From NCBI GenBank assembly GCA_900549995.1, contig URQQ01000012.1:22173-86172 (forward strand): a DNA stretch of 64,000 nucleotides, written 5' to 3'. Below are positions 1-9,904 of the stretch, piece by piece. Each line of letters begins with the position of its first letter. Position 1 is the first letter of the stretch. Origin of the DNA: an uncultured Lachnospiraceae bacterium. Its GTDB lineage: Bacteria; Bacillota; Clostridia; Lachnospirales; Lachnospiraceae. A program made the position numbers and the translations under genes. The notes under the pieces are model-generated. The model saw only the letters and a program-made list of their open reading frames with translations. It did no database searches and was not told the DNA's origin.

Positions 1-289
1 TGATAATGTTGATACCTGTACAGGAATGCGCCTGGCCGGAGTCGACGGCATCGTCGTCCACGAACGTGATGAGCTGTACAATGCACTCCAGAAAGTCATG
101 AAGGACAAAACGATTGGCATTGTCCTTCTGACAGAAAAATTCGGCCGGGAATTTCCGGAGCTTATTGATGAAATCAAGCTGAAACGGAAACTTCCTCTGA
201 TTGTGGAAATCCCTGACAGGCACGGTACCGGCCGTAAAAAAGACTTTATTACATCCTATGTCAACGAAGCCATCGGGCTGAAGTTGTAA
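1..289 (+). CDS. atpF/ntpF: V-type ATP synthase subunit F (5' truncated by window edge)
   Basis: The reading frame is already open at base 2, so the start codon lies before the window. The visible residues include MRLAGV and end with TSYVNEAIGL, a pattern I recognise from Lachnospiraceae V/A-type subunit F. In this family the small F subunit sits in the central stalk and couples the catalytic head to the membrane rotor. It is followed 22 bases later by subunit E in the same direction, which supports the assignment. The first ATG at 26 is internal to the protein and should not be taken as the start. Confidence 0.9.
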   Translation, partial: DNVDTCTGMRLAGVDGIVVHERDELYNALQKVMKDKTIGIVLLTEKFGREFPELIDEIKLKRKLPLIVEIPDRHGTGRKKDFITSYVNEAIGLKL

Positions 290-311
290 CTAAAAAAAGA
301 AGGTGACCCAA

Positions 312-899
312 GTGACTTTAGAAGAAAAAATTAAACATCTGCAGAACGCTTCCATGGAAGAGGCAAGAACAGAGGGCAACGAAATTGTCAAGAACTACTC
401 TGACTCTCTCGAAAAGATTTTTAACGAGCATAAAGAAGCCGCCTTGCGTCAGGCCGAGCTGAATATTAAAACTGAGACCAATAAGGCCCGCCAGGATCTT
501 AACAAGGCAATGGCGCGTGTCCAGATTGACCTGAAACGGGAACAGGGCAACTGCCAGACTGCACTGAAGCAGAAGCTGTTCCGCCGCATTGGCGTTCTTG
601 TAAATGAATACATGCAGACAGATGAGTATAAAGATCTCCTCTGTGTTTATATTCAGAAAGGTCTTGATTTTGCCAGACAGGAGATGATGGATATCTATCT
701 GAACCCGTCCGACGCACACTTAAAGGAAGAGATTGAACAGCGGACCGGCGTCATTCTGACCATCAGCCGTGAAGATTTTACCGGCGGAATCCGTATGGTT
801 ATCCGTGAACGGAATATTTTGATTGACCATTCTTTCAAGTCAGCGCTTGCCGAGGAATATGACCGATTCCTCTTTACAGGAGGTAATGGCTATGCATAA
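312..899 (+). CDS. atpE/ntpE: V-type ATP synthase subunit E
   Basis: A 195-residue, charged protein that is mostly predicted helix. The N-terminal ~90 residues are Lys/Glu/Gln rich and coiled-coil-like, and the C-terminal half is a compact domain, as expected for the peripheral-stalk subunit E. GTG codons occur at 303 and 312. The Shine-Dalgarno AAGGTGA (299-305) overlaps the first and stands about 6 bases before the second, so 312 is chosen. The gene overlaps the start of subunit A by 8 bases, which suggests translational coupling. Subunit E anchors the stator to the A3B3 head. Confidence 0.88.
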   Translation: MTLEEKIKHLQNASMEEARTEGNEIVKNYSDSLEKIFNEHKEAALRQAELNIKTETNKARQDLNKAMARVQIDLKREQGNCQTALKQKLFRRIGVLVNEYMQTDEYKDLLCVYIQKGLDFARQEMMDIYLNPSDAHLKEEIEQRTGVILTISREDFTGGIRMVIRERNILIDHSFKSALAEEYDRFLFTGGNGYA

Positions 900-2658
900 T
901 ACAGGAACTATCTATGGAATCAATGGCCCTGTCATCTACCTGAAGGGCAACACAGGCTTTAAAATGTCTGAAATGGTGTACGTAGGCAAGGACCACCTCG
1001 TCGGTGAAGTCATTGCACTTGATAAAGACCGGACAACAATCCAGGTATTCGAGGAGACTACCGGTCTGCGCCCCGGCGAGATAGTAGAAGCTTCAGGCAG
1101 TGCAATTTCTGTCACGCTTGCACCTGGAATCCTGAATAACATTTTCGATGGAATCGAACGTCCGCTGGAGAAGATTGCGGAACACTCGGGACAATATATC
1201 AGCCGCGGTGTAAGCGTAGATTCTCTTGACCGTTCAAAGAAATGGGATGCACATCTGACTGTCGCTGTCGGAGACACACTTCACGGAGGGGACATCATCG
1301 CTGAAGTTCCTGAAACGAAAGCAATTGTACACAAATGTATGGTACCTCCGAATCTCACCGGACTCGTAATCAAAGTTGTCCCTGACGGACAGTATACGAT
1401 CGATGACGTTCTCGTCACAGTAGAACTCGAAAATGGTGAAACTGTAGATCTCACCATGACGCAGAAATGGCCGATCCGCATTGCCAGACCGACGCACCAT
1501 CGTTTTCCTGCCTCCGTCCCGCTGATCACAGGGCAGCGTATTCTCGATACTATGTTTCCGATCGCCAAGGGAGGTACTGCCTGTATCCCCGGCGGATTTG
1601 GAACTGGTAAAACAATGACACAGCATCAGATTGCCAAATGGTCAGATGCCGACATCATCATCTATATCGGCTGCGGTGAACGTGGCAATGAGATGACACA
1701 GGTTCTGGAAGAATTCACGCAGCTTGTGGACCCGAAATCTGGCAATCCGCTGATGGACCGTACTGTATTGATCGCCAATACTTCCAACATGCCGGTCGCT
1801 GCCCGTGAAGCAAGTATCTACACTGGCCTTACACTGGCTGAATACTACCGTGATATGGGATACGATGTTGCAATCATGGCAGATTCCACTTCCCGCTGGG
1901 CCGAAGCGCTCCGTGAACTTTCGGGACGTCTGGAAGAGATGCCTGCCGAGGAAGGTTTCCCGGCATATCTCGCATCCCGGCTGTCCGCATTCTATGAGCG
2001 TGCCGGTATGATGCACAATTTAAATGGCAGCGATGGTTCTGTCTCCATTATCGGAGCCGTCTCCCCTCAGGGCGGCGACTTCTCCGAGCCTGTCACGCAG
2101 AATACGAAGCGTTTTGTCCGCTGTTTCTGGGGACTTGACAAGAGTCTTGCCTATGCAAGGCATTTCCCGGCAATTCACTGGCTGACAAGTTACAGCGAAT
2201 ATCTGAATGACCTTGCGCCGTGGTACACTGACCATGTATCCCCGCAGTTTATCGACGACCGGAATCAGCTGATGGCTCTCCTGAACCAGGAAAGCAGCCT
2301 GATGGAGATCGTAAAGCTGATCGGAAGTGATGTACTTCCCGATGACCAGAAGCTCGTACTCGAGATCGCGAGGGTGATCCGGCTTGGCTTTCTTCAGCAG
2401 AATGCGTTCCATGCTGATGATACCTGTGTTCCGCTCACCAAGCAGTTTCAGATGATGGAGATCATACTGTATCTTTATAAGAAGGCCCGGATTCTCATCA
2501 ATATGAGTATGCCGATGTCCGTCTTAAAGGAAGAGAACATCTTTGAAAAAATCATAGCAATGAAATACGATATCCCGAATGACAAGCCGGAAATGTTTGA
2601 AGATTACCGGAAAGCCGTCGATACTTTTTACGACCGTGTCATGGAAAAGAATGCATAA
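892..2658 (+). CDS. atpA/ntpA: V-type ATP synthase catalytic subunit A
   Basis: 588 residues, the usual length of the V/A-type catalytic subunit. The Walker A loop GGFGTGKT is at residues 234-241, followed by the family-typical GCGERGNEM segment. A long non-homologous insertion between the N-terminal barrel and the P-loop separates it from F-type beta subunits. AGGAGGT at 878-884 sits 7 bases before ATG 892; an in-frame ATG at 886 is too close to it. Subunit A hydrolyses or makes ATP at the A/B interface. The direction of catalysis (synthesis or pumping) and the ion (H+ or Na+) cannot be decided here, because the membrane subunits lie outside the window. Confidence 0.97.
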   Translation: MHNTGTIYGINGPVIYLKGNTGFKMSEMVYVGKDHLVGEVIALDKDRTTIQVFEETTGLRPGEIVEASGSAISVTLAPGILNNIFDGIERPLEKIAEHSGQYISRGVSVDSLDRSKKWDAHLTVAVGDTLHGGDIIAEVPETKAIVHKCMVPPNLTGLVIKVVPDGQYTIDDVLVTVELENGETVDLTMTQKWPIRIARPTHHRFPASVPLITGQRILDTMFPIAKGGTACIPGGFGTGKTMTQHQIAKWSDADIIIYIGCGERGNEMTQVLEEFTQLVDPKSGNPLMDRTVLIANTSNMPVAAREASIYTGLTLAEYYRDMGYDVAIMADSTSRWAEALRELSGRLEEMPAEEGFPAYLASRLSAFYERAGMMHNLNGSDGSVSIIGAVSPQGGDFSEPVTQNTKRFVRCFWGLDKSLAYARHFPAIHWLTSYSEYLNDLAPWYTDHVSPQFIDDRNQLMALLNQESSLMEIVKLIGSDVLPDDQKLVLEIARVIRLGFLQQNAFHADDTCVPLTKQFQMMEIILYLYKKARILINMSMPMSVLKEENIFEKIIAMKYDIPNDKPEMFEDYRKAVDTFYDRVMEKNA

Positions 2659-2674
2659 ATAAGGAGGGACCACC

Positions 2675-4135
2675 ATGTCAATAGAATATCTTGGGCTGAG
2701 CAGCATCAATGGCCCTCTCGTCGTTCTGGAGGGCTGTCAGGATGCTTTCTATGAAGAGATTGTTGAATTCGCCGTAGACCGCCGTGAGAAAAAACTGGGC
2801 CGTATCGTAGAAGTCTACGAGGATAAAGCGATCATCCAGGTGTTTGAAAATACAGAAAATATGTCACTGAAAAATACACACACTAAGCTCACTGGGCATC
2901 CGATGGAAATTTCACTCTCCCCCGATATGCTCGGCCGGACATTTAACGGACTTGGGGAGCCGATCGATGATCTTGGCCCCATTTCCTCTACGTTAAAACG
3001 GGATGTCAACGGACTGCCGCTGAATCCCGTAAAACGGGAATACCCAAGGAATTATATCCATACAGGAATCTCAGCAATCGACGGACTTACAACTCTGATC
3101 CGCGGACAGAAGCTTCCGATCTTCTCCGGCAACGGACTGCCTCACGACCAGCTTGCCGCCCAGATTGTAAAACAGGCTTCTCTGGGTGATGGTTCTGATG
3201 AAAAATTTGCCATTGTGTTTGCCGCAATGGGTGTCAAGCACGATGATGCGGAATTCTTCCGCCGTACCTTTGAAGAAAGCGGGGTCTCCGACCACGTTGC
3301 CATGTTCTTAAATATGGCCAATGATCCCGTGGCGGAGCGTTTGATTACTCCAAAAGTTGCTCTGACAGTTGCTGAATATCTTGCCTTTGAACAAAGTATG
3401 CATATCCTCGTCATCCTGACCGATATGACTTCTTTTGCCGAAGCCATGCGTGAGGTTTCGTCTTCCAAAGGAGAGATTCCAAGCCGTAAAGGTTTCCCGG
3501 GTTATCTGTACAGTGAACTTGCCATGATCTATGAGCGGGCCGGAATCGTAGAGGGAATCGATGGCTCTGTGACTCAGCTCCCGATTCTTACCATGCCAAA
3601 CGACGATATTACCCACCCGATCCCTGACCTGACCGGTTATATCACGGAAGGACAGATCGTTTTAGACCGCAATCTAAACGGACAGTCCATCTATCCTCCG
3701 ATCAGCATTCTTCCTTCCCTGTCACGTCTGATGAAGGATGGTATCGGAAAAGGTTATACAAGAGAGGATCATCAGGATCTGGCAAACCAGTTATTCTCCG
3801 CATACGCCAAAGTAGGAGATGCCAGAAACCTCGCTTCCGTTATCGGTGAAGATGAACTGTCGCCGATTGACAAAAAATACCTTGCCTTCGGACGTGAATT
3901 TGAAGCACGGTATATCGGACAGGGCCCGGAAGAAAACCGCTCCATAGAAGAAACTCTGGATCTCGGCTGGGAACTTCTCGGCATGCTGCCAAAAGAAGAA
4001 CTGGATCGTGTTGATACCAAGATTCTAAGCCAGTACTATCATCCATCTGATGATATCCTGGAAGAACATGGTGATTCTGCATATGCGCAGGAAAACGGCC
4101 GGCCTGCCGCGGCAACTGACTCCCAGATGTTTTAA
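2675..4135 (+). CDS. atpB/ntpB: V-type ATP synthase regulatory subunit B
   Basis: 486 residues. Similar in fold to subunit A, but the P-loop position (near residues 148-155) reads FSGNGLPH instead of a Walker A, which is normal for the non-catalytic B subunit. Conserved segments include GLGEPIDD and the ITHPIPDLTGYITEGQI stretch. AAGGAGG starts about 14 bases before ATG 2675. It follows subunit A after only 16 bases and belongs to the same operon. B alternates with A in the head and contributes the arginine finger region. Confidence 0.97.
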   Translation: MSIEYLGLSSINGPLVVLEGCQDAFYEEIVEFAVDRREKKLGRIVEVYEDKAIIQVFENTENMSLKNTHTKLTGHPMEISLSPDMLGRTFNGLGEPIDDLGPISSTLKRDVNGLPLNPVKREYPRNYIHTGISAIDGLTTLIRGQKLPIFSGNGLPHDQLAAQIVKQASLGDGSDEKFAIVFAAMGVKHDDAEFFRRTFEESGVSDHVAMFLNMANDPVAERLITPKVALTVAEYLAFEQSMHILVILTDMTSFAEAMREVSSSKGEIPSRKGFPGYLYSELAMIYERAGIVEGIDGSVTQLPILTMPNDDITHPIPDLTGYITEGQIVLDRNLNGQSIYPPISILPSLSRLMKDGIGKGYTREDHQDLANQLFSAYAKVGDARNLASVIGEDELSPIDKKYLAFGREFEARYIGQGPEENRSIEETLDLGWELLGMLPKEELDRVDTKILSQYYHPSDDILEEHGDSAYAQENGRPAAATDSQMF

Positions 4136-4166
4136 AATAATCTAGAAAGGGAAAGGAAGGGATGTA

Positions 4167-4787
4167 ATGGATCCTCGTACATTTCCGACAAAGGGAAACT
4201 TAATACTTGCCAAGAACTCTCTTGGACTTGCGAAGCAGGGTTACGACCTGATGGATAAAAAACGGAATATCTTAATCCGTGAATTGATGGAACTGATTGA
4301 CCAGGCAAAAGACATTCAGGAGCAGATTGATACTACGTTCACTTACGCTTACAAATGTCTCCAGGCCGCCAATATTGACCACGGAATCAATCAGGTTTCA
4401 CAGCTTGCATATACCGTACCCATCGAAAATTCCATCCGTATCAGAAGCCGCAGCATTATGGGAACAGAAATTCCTCTGGTCACTTATACGCCGGATGACA
4501 ATGCCCCGACCTACTCCTTCAGTACGACAAAAGAGTCCATTGACCGGGCAAAGGAGGCGTTCCGCAAAGTAAAAGATCTAACGGTGCGGCTTTCCATGGT
4601 GGAAAATTCTGCCTACCGGCTTGCCACAAATATTAAAAAGACACAGAAACGTGCCAATGCACTGAAAAATATTACCATTCCAAACTACAATACTCTTGTC
4701 TATAATATTTCCAATGCACTGGAAGAAAAAGAGCGTGAAGAATTTACCCGCCTCAAAGTTATCAAACGAATGAAGCAAACTATGTAA
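4167..4787 (+). CDS. atpD/ntpD: V-type ATP synthase subunit D
   Basis: 206 residues with long N- and C-terminal helices, consistent with the central-shaft subunit D. The N-terminal TKGNLILAKNSLGLAKQGYDL segment is characteristic: family members begin PTKGNL and continue through K..L..A..G..LL. Ribosome site AGGAAGGG lies just upstream of ATG 4167. This is the last gene of the operon, followed at once by a strong hairpin terminator. Subunits I, K and C are not in the window, so they must be encoded to the left. Confidence 0.93.
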   Translation: MDPRTFPTKGNLILAKNSLGLAKQGYDLMDKKRNILIRELMELIDQAKDIQEQIDTTFTYAYKCLQAANIDHGINQVSQLAYTVPIENSIRIRSRSIMGTEIPLVTYTPDDNAPTYSFSTTKESIDRAKEAFRKVKDLTVRLSMVENSAYRLATNIKKTQKRANALKNITIPNYNTLVYNISNALEEKEREEFTRLKVIKRMKQTM

Positions 4788-4790
4788 TTA

Positions 4791-4834
4791 AAAAAGATCA
4801 GAATGCATTTGATACGTGCATTCTGATCTTTTTA
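4791..4834. terminator. Bidirectional rho-independent terminator
   Basis: A perfect 17-base stem (4791-4807 with 4817-4833) has an A-run on the left and a T-run on the right, so it can work on both strands. It lies between the convergent ATP synthase operon and glgB. Confidence 0.92.
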
Positions 4835-4860
4835 TATTCAGCACATGGCTAAACCGTCCT

Positions 4861-6774
4861 TTAGAACTCAAATACTGCCACTCCATATGGAGGCAGGTCA
4901 TATCCGAAAGAAAACGGCCTTCCGTCGCATTCCTGTTTCACTGCTTTGTAAACCGCCGGACGTTCTTTTCCATCTCCGCCATACTTTTTATCATCGCTGT
5001 TGATTACGAGTTTATACTGTTTGCGCCTCGGTACACCGACTCTGTAATCCGGGCGTTCTACCGGTGTAAAGTTGCACACGAACAGGAGATTCTTCTTCCC
5101 GTCATTCGAGTGGCGGATGAAGCTGTAAATACTGCGTTCTCTGTCATCTGCATTTACCCACTCAAATCCTTCCATCCTTGTATCCTGCTCATACATCGCC
5201 TTATTGCGCCGATATAGGTGAAGGAGATCTTTTGTAAATTCCTGAAGCTGCTGATGCTCGCTCTCTCCCAGAAGATACCAGTCAAGCTCCCGCTCCTCGC
5301 TCCACTCCCGGAGCTGAGCAAAATCCTGCCCCATAAAGAGAAGCTTTTTGCCAGGGTGTCCCATCATAAACGCGTATCCAACCTTCAGGTTGGCAAATTT
5401 ATCAAATCCAAGTCCCGGCATCTTATTCAGCATAGAACATTTCAGATGGACAACCTCATCATGTGAAAGCACAAGCACATACTTCTCGCTGTATGCGTAA
5501 GTCATCGCAAATGTCATTTTGTAATGGTTATCCTTCCTGAAATACGGATCCAGCTTCATATATTCTGTAAAATCATGCATCCAGCCCATGTTCCATTTCA
5601 GGCTGAATCCAAGGCCGTCATCTTCCGGTTTCCCCGTAACCATCGGCCATGCTGTAGATTCCTCTGCGATCATCATCGCCCCGTGATTACGTCCAAGCAC
5701 GACAGAATTCAGATGTTTGAAAAATCCTATGGCCTCCAGATTTTTATTGCCGCCGTATTTATTGGCGATCCATTCCCCGTCTTTTTTACCGTAATCCAGA
5801 TAGAGCATGGAAGCTACCGCATCGACACGCAGGCCATCTACATGAAATTCCTCAATCCAGAACAGGGCATTTGCAATCAGGAAATTCTGTACTTCCGGTT
5901 TGCCGTAATCGAATATTTTGGTTCCCCAGTCTGGATGTTCCCCTTTCTTCGGATCTGCATACTCGAACGTCGGTGTTCCATCGAATTCTGCCAATCCATG
6001 TGCATCTCTCGGGAAATGTGCCGGTACCCAGTCGAGTATGACACCAATTTTATTACGGTGGAAATAATTGACCATATAGGCAAAATCTTCCGGTGTTCCA
6101 TAGCGCGCTGTAGGCGCATAATATCCCGTTACCTGATATCCCCATGAACCATCATATGGATACTCTGCGATTCCCATCAGTTCGATATGGGTATACCCCA
6201 TCTCCTTTATGTATGCAGTGGCTGCTTTGGCAAATTCGCGGTATGTATAAAATCCATCATCCTCCACTCCCGGATGTTTTTTCCATGAGCCGATATGCGC
6301 TTCATAGATCGAGATCGGATTCTCCTCCTGCTTCCATTCCTTCCGCTTGTCCATCCACTGTTTATCGGTCCAGCTCAGCTTGGAAATATCAACGATCCTT
6401 GAAGCTGTACCCGGTCTCAGTTCCGCATAATTGGCGAACGGATCTGCCTTAAAGATATGTTTGCCCGTGTAAGTTTCAATACAATACTTGTACATCATTC
6501 CCTCTTTCACACGCGGGATGAAACAAGTATAGATTCCCAGAGGCTCGCCCCGCTCCATCGGGTTTTTATCCATATCCCAGTTGTTAAAGTCGCCCACTAC
6601 TGATACGGATTTTGCATTTGGCGCCCACACTGCGAAGTAAACGCCTTCTGTACGTCCCTTCTTTACCAAATGCGAACCAAGTCTTTTATAGATCTCATAA
6701 TGTGTCCCTTGTCCAAAAAGATAATGGTCCAATTCCCCTATTTCGTATTTTCTTCTAGTTGTTGTTTTCGCCAT
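4861..6774 (-). CDS. glgB: 1,4-alpha-glucan branching enzyme
   Basis: 637 residues, the common glgB length. An N-terminal CBM48 domain (about residues 40-125, with VGDFNNWD) is followed by the GH13 barrel. The catalytic triad is visible: Asp318 in DGLRVDAV, Glu371 in AEES and Asp439 in LSHDEVV. The enzyme cuts alpha-1,4 chains and re-attaches them through alpha-1,6 links during glycogen synthesis. No other glg gene is adjacent, so it is a single-gene unit here, with its own promoter (6799-6827) and a shared terminator downstream. Confidence 0.97.
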   Translation of the reverse strand: MAKTTTRRKYEIGELDHYLFGQGTHYEIYKRLGSHLVKKGRTEGVYFAVWAPNAKSVSVVGDFNNWDMDKNPMERGEPLGIYTCFIPRVKEGMMYKYCIETYTGKHIFKADPFANYAELRPGTASRIVDISKLSWTDKQWMDKRKEWKQEENPISIYEAHIGSWKKHPGVEDDGFYTYREFAKAATAYIKEMGYTHIELMGIAEYPYDGSWGYQVTGYYAPTARYGTPEDFAYMVNYFHRNKIGVILDWVPAHFPRDAHGLAEFDGTPTFEYADPKKGEHPDWGTKIFDYGKPEVQNFLIANALFWIEEFHVDGLRVDAVASMLYLDYGKKDGEWIANKYGGNKNLEAIGFFKHLNSVVLGRNHGAMMIAEESTAWPMVTGKPEDDGLGFSLKWNMGWMHDFTEYMKLDPYFRKDNHYKMTFAMTYAYSEKYVLVLSHDEVVHLKCSMLNKMPGLGFDKFANLKVGYAFMMGHPGKKLLFMGQDFAQLREWSEERELDWYLLGESEHQQLQEFTKDLLHLYRRNKAMYEQDTRMEGFEWVNADDRERSIYSFIRHSNDGKKNLLFVCNFTPVERPDYRVGVPRRKQYKLVINSDDKKYGGDGKERPAVYKAVKQECDGRPFSFGYDLPPYGVAVFEF

Positions 6775-6798
6775 ACTTTCACCCCCAGGTCGGTTTTG

Positions 6799-6827
6799 CT
6801 AATATAGACTTATTATACTTTAGTCAA
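6799..6827 (-). promoter_or_regulatory. Predicted sigma-A promoter of glgB
   Basis: On the minus strand, TTGACT (6827-6822), a 17-base spacer and TATTAG (6804-6799) stand about 25 bases before the glgB start. Confidence 0.6.
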
Positions 6828-6837
6828 AGGCAAAAAG

Positions 6838-6882
6838 AAAGAGTTTTGACAAAATGAATTACCATTTCTCAAAACTCTTCCT
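6838..6882 (-). terminator. Terminator after the TPR/P-loop gene
   Basis: 10-base stem AGAGTTTTGA (6840-6849) with its complement at 6869-6878. On the minus strand it is followed by a T-rich stretch (TTCTTTTT). Confidence 0.7.
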
Positions 6883-6907
6883 TTATCTTCCAATTTCGTC
6901 AGAAAAA

Positions 6908-9256
6908 TTAGAAATCCTGTTCTTTTAATATAATACGGTCAGAATCATCCTTATTCTTACCAAATACTCTCTTCATCAAATGCTTTACATTTGCCTTCTG
7001 AGAATGTTCAATCGCTTCATCAATGATATCTTTTACCTCTGCGACAGTGACAGAGTGGTCTTCCCTCTGAAGCAGGTCAATTCTTGCATACAATGCAAGG
7101 ATTCCATCCTCATCGATCCGGTATCCATTCTCATTTGCATACGTCTGGCCGAAAGTCACAAGATCGTGGCTGATAAACTTCGGAATCTCAAGTCTGGATG
7201 TGAATTTCTTCTTAAATGACGGATTCGCTGTCAGAATTCTTTCCAGTGGTTTCCTCTGCTCTTCCAGAACGAATAAAAGTTCCCCTGTCTGGTCTTCCAT
7301 CAGATGATTCAATTCCTTAATCTTCTTTGGGCTCAGTTTTCCAGCCTTCTCAATAATGATTGCACCTCCCTGAAGCTTCTTCACAATGGACTTCAGATCT
7401 TTTTTGTTCAGTGCTTCTCCGGTTACAATCGCGACTTTTCCCTGTTTCAGATTTCTCTGTTTTTGAATTGCTTTTACAATATCCACAGCAAGGACTGTTT
7501 TACCTGCACCTTTCTGTCCGACAATGAGCAGGTTTCCGGTTCTGGATGTTCCGTACCTTGTCTTGCAGTTTTTATCATTTTCCAGTATCTCTACCAGCTG
7601 TTCACTCATGCCTCTTACAGGAACAAAATAAGAGAACAGTTCCTTTTGCTCCTCTGTAAGGCCGGCCTTCAGACCAATTTCACTCGTAACACTCAAGTCA
7701 TAACGTCCCTGTACAACAAAACCTGTATCGTATTTTCCAGGTCTCATGTCTTCCGGATCATCAATCTCTCTGTCATCAATCTCTATTTCCGGTTTTTTCT
7801 TCTGAACTTTCGCCTTTGCAGGTTTCACAGGCTTCACAGGTTCTTCCGGCTCTTCGATTTCTTCTCCGTCGAAGAAATCATCCTGATCATCTTCTATGAA
7901 ATCGTCTGAATCATCGTAGTCATTTTCAAGTTCCTCTTCCAGTTCTTCATACTCTTCTTCCATCTGTTCATCGATGTCATCATAGTCCTCATCATCCTCA
8001 AGAGGTTCTTCCAGTTCTTCGTAATCATCTTCTAATTCTTCATAGTCATCTTCTACTTCTTCGTACTCATCTTCCAGAGCAGCCTCTTCCGGTTCAGAAT
8101 CTTCAGGTTCAGCTTCTTCCGCATTGGACAGTGGTTCCGGTACTTCTTCTGCAGCTACCTGTTTTGCCCTGCTCGCTGCTTCAGCCGCTGCCTTCATTTT
8201 CTCTTCCTCGATTTTTCTCGCATTTTCACGCTGCTTCTCTTCCCATTCTCTGAGAATCTCTTCAATCTTCATCTGTCCTGTAAGCATGCCATCCAATGCG
8301 TCCTCGGATTCCTCCGGCTCTTCTGTCTCCATACCAAGCATTCCCTGGAATTCTTCCGGAACAATCTCTTCTTCTGTCTCTTCCGGCGTCTCTTCCGGCG
8401 TCTCTTGCTCCGCATAGAGCTCCTGGATTCCATCTGACTCCACTTTTACCGGAACATCCGATGCCATCTTTGCTACAGCTTCATTGAGCATTGCCCCTGC
8501 TGCTGATGTTTTTACCGATGACTTATGATGATCTTCCCCAAGAATGACGCCTGTATCAGACATTTTCTTCTTAGGTGGTTCTGGCTCTTCAATTTCTTCC
8601 GGTTCCTCTGCCGTCTCTTCCATAACAACTGGTTCCGGCTCCGGTATATTCCGCTGAGAATACTTCTCCTGCTGAAGAGGTGTCAGCGGTTTATATTTCA
8701 TCTTTAATTCCATGGCCTGGTATACATATTTGCCTTCACTGAACCACAGAATCAAGTCATCACATTCCTCAAGGCATTCCGCAGTCTTTCCAGCCTGATC
8801 ATACAGTTTCGCAAGCTCATATGCCCACTTCTCAATATATTCAGCCTTTTTGAAATCCTCAAGAGCCTCAATCTGATGTTCGATCGGCGCCTTCTGCGCT
8901 TTCAAAATTTTATATCTTAATACATACTGGTTCGGATCCTTCGGTGCTATATTCATAAATTCTTCATAACAGTCTGTCGCATCATCAATCTCACCTGACT
9001 TCAGTGCCAGGATTCCCAGTTTATATACAATCTTCCTGCTGCCCGGAGAACGCTCATATGCAATAGACAGAATATCAATCCCCTTCTGATATTCACCATT
9101 ATATTCATATATTTCACTGACTGTGGTAAGCATGCCTACATTCTTTACCTTCCGCCAGTCAATCGTATCTGCAATCTCCATCGCCAAATCATAAGCTTTT
9201 TCGTTAACATATTTGAGCATTTGCTCTGTCTTTACGCGATATTCATACTTATCCAA
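6908..9256 (-). CDS. TPR / acidic-linker / P-loop ATPase protein of unknown function
   Basis: An unusual three-part protein. The N-terminal ~210 residues are helical TPR-like repeats. A long Glu/Asp-rich, Pro-containing, probably disordered middle (roughly residues 210-520) includes repeated DYEELE units. The C-terminal ~240 residues hold an AAA-like P-loop with Walker A GQKGAGKT. The Walker B-like strand reads AIIIEKAG, so the usual Asp-Glu pair is missing. No signal peptide or membrane segment is seen. Start: AGAGGTGAG lies 7 bases before TTG 9256 (782 residues), while the longer frame to 9328 has no ribosome site. I recognise the architecture only as a Lachnospiraceae hypothetical protein. 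It is monocistronic and ends in its own terminator. Confidence 0.75.
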   Translation of the reverse strand: MDKYEYRVKTEQMLKYVNEKAYDLAMEIADTIDWRKVKNVGMLTTVSEIYEYNGEYQKGIDILSIAYERSPGSRKIVYKLGILALKSGEIDDATDCYEEFMNIAPKDPNQYVLRYKILKAQKAPIEHQIEALEDFKKAEYIEKWAYELAKLYDQAGKTAECLEECDDLILWFSEGKYVYQAMELKMKYKPLTPLQQEKYSQRNIPEPEPVVMEETAEEPEEIEEPEPPKKKMSDTGVILGEDHHKSSVKTSAAGAMLNEAVAKMASDVPVKVESDGIQELYAEQETPEETPEETEEEIVPEEFQGMLGMETEEPEESEDALDGMLTGQMKIEEILREWEEKQRENARKIEEEKMKAAAEAASRAKQVAAEEVPEPLSNAEEAEPEDSEPEEAALEDEYEEVEDDYEELEDDYEELEEPLEDDEDYDDIDEQMEEEYEELEEELENDYDDSDDFIEDDQDDFFDGEEIEEPEEPVKPVKPAKAKVQKKKPEIEIDDREIDDPEDMRPGKYDTGFVVQGRYDLSVTSEIGLKAGLTEEQKELFSYFVPVRGMSEQLVEILENDKNCKTRYGTSRTGNLLIVGQKGAGKTVLAVDIVKAIQKQRNLKQGKVAIVTGEALNKKDLKSIVKKLQGGAIIIEKAGKLSPKKIKELNHLMEDQTGELLFVLEEQRKPLERILTANPSFKKKFTSRLEIPKFISHDLVTFGQTYANENGYRIDEDGILALYARIDLLQREDHSVTVAEVKDIIDEAIEHSQKANVKHLMKRVFGKNKDDSDRIILKEQDF

Positions 9257-9435
9257 CGTTCTCACCTCTATTAATATTTTATATACTTCCTCAATTAACA
9301 ATACATTTATACTTCTTAAGTTTATCACAGGACATAGTCAATGTCAAAAATTAGTGGGGAGATTTTTCGAAAATATTAAATAAATATTACAAATTTTACA
9401 TAATAAAGATTGCCGCCCGAAAAAGCTACCCACAG

Positions 9436-9477
9436 AAAAATAGCCATCACAATCATCCGACTATAATGGCTATTTTT
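9436..9477. terminator. Hairpin terminator at the left end of the AT-rich gap
   Basis: 12-base perfect stem AAAAATAGCCAT (9436-9447) with its complement at 9466-9477. A-runs and T-runs on both sides make it usable in either direction. No recognisable gene ends beside it on the right; it would end any transcript that starts at the leftward promoter at 10482-10510. Confidence 0.7.
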
Positions 9478-9904
9478 TATTTAATTTTATTTTCATATTT
9501 ATAATTAACCGGAGGAATTAATTTAAAATTCCTGTTCCTGTAAGCCTTTCTAAAAATTAAATCTACGATTTATAACTCAAAGTCTAAGATTTTAAATCTA
9601 CGGTATTGCTTATCCATATATCAAGATGTAAGTTATTATATCTATAACCCTTCAGAAGATACATATTAAATACAATTCCTTTCAGACTGCTTTTAAATTT
9701 ATCATCCTACTAAGTTATTCCTTCTATAACTATTACTTAAATATGGTTCATAAAGACAAATACTTTAGCTAATGTTTCTTTACACATTGTCTAATCTTTG
9801 AACTATTGTGGTATCTGTTTTTCAATATGTTCTGCAAATTGAATTTTATAACCCAGTTTTTTTCTTCTCCGATATTTCCTTTTTATTTTTTTATAATTAC
9901 TGGA

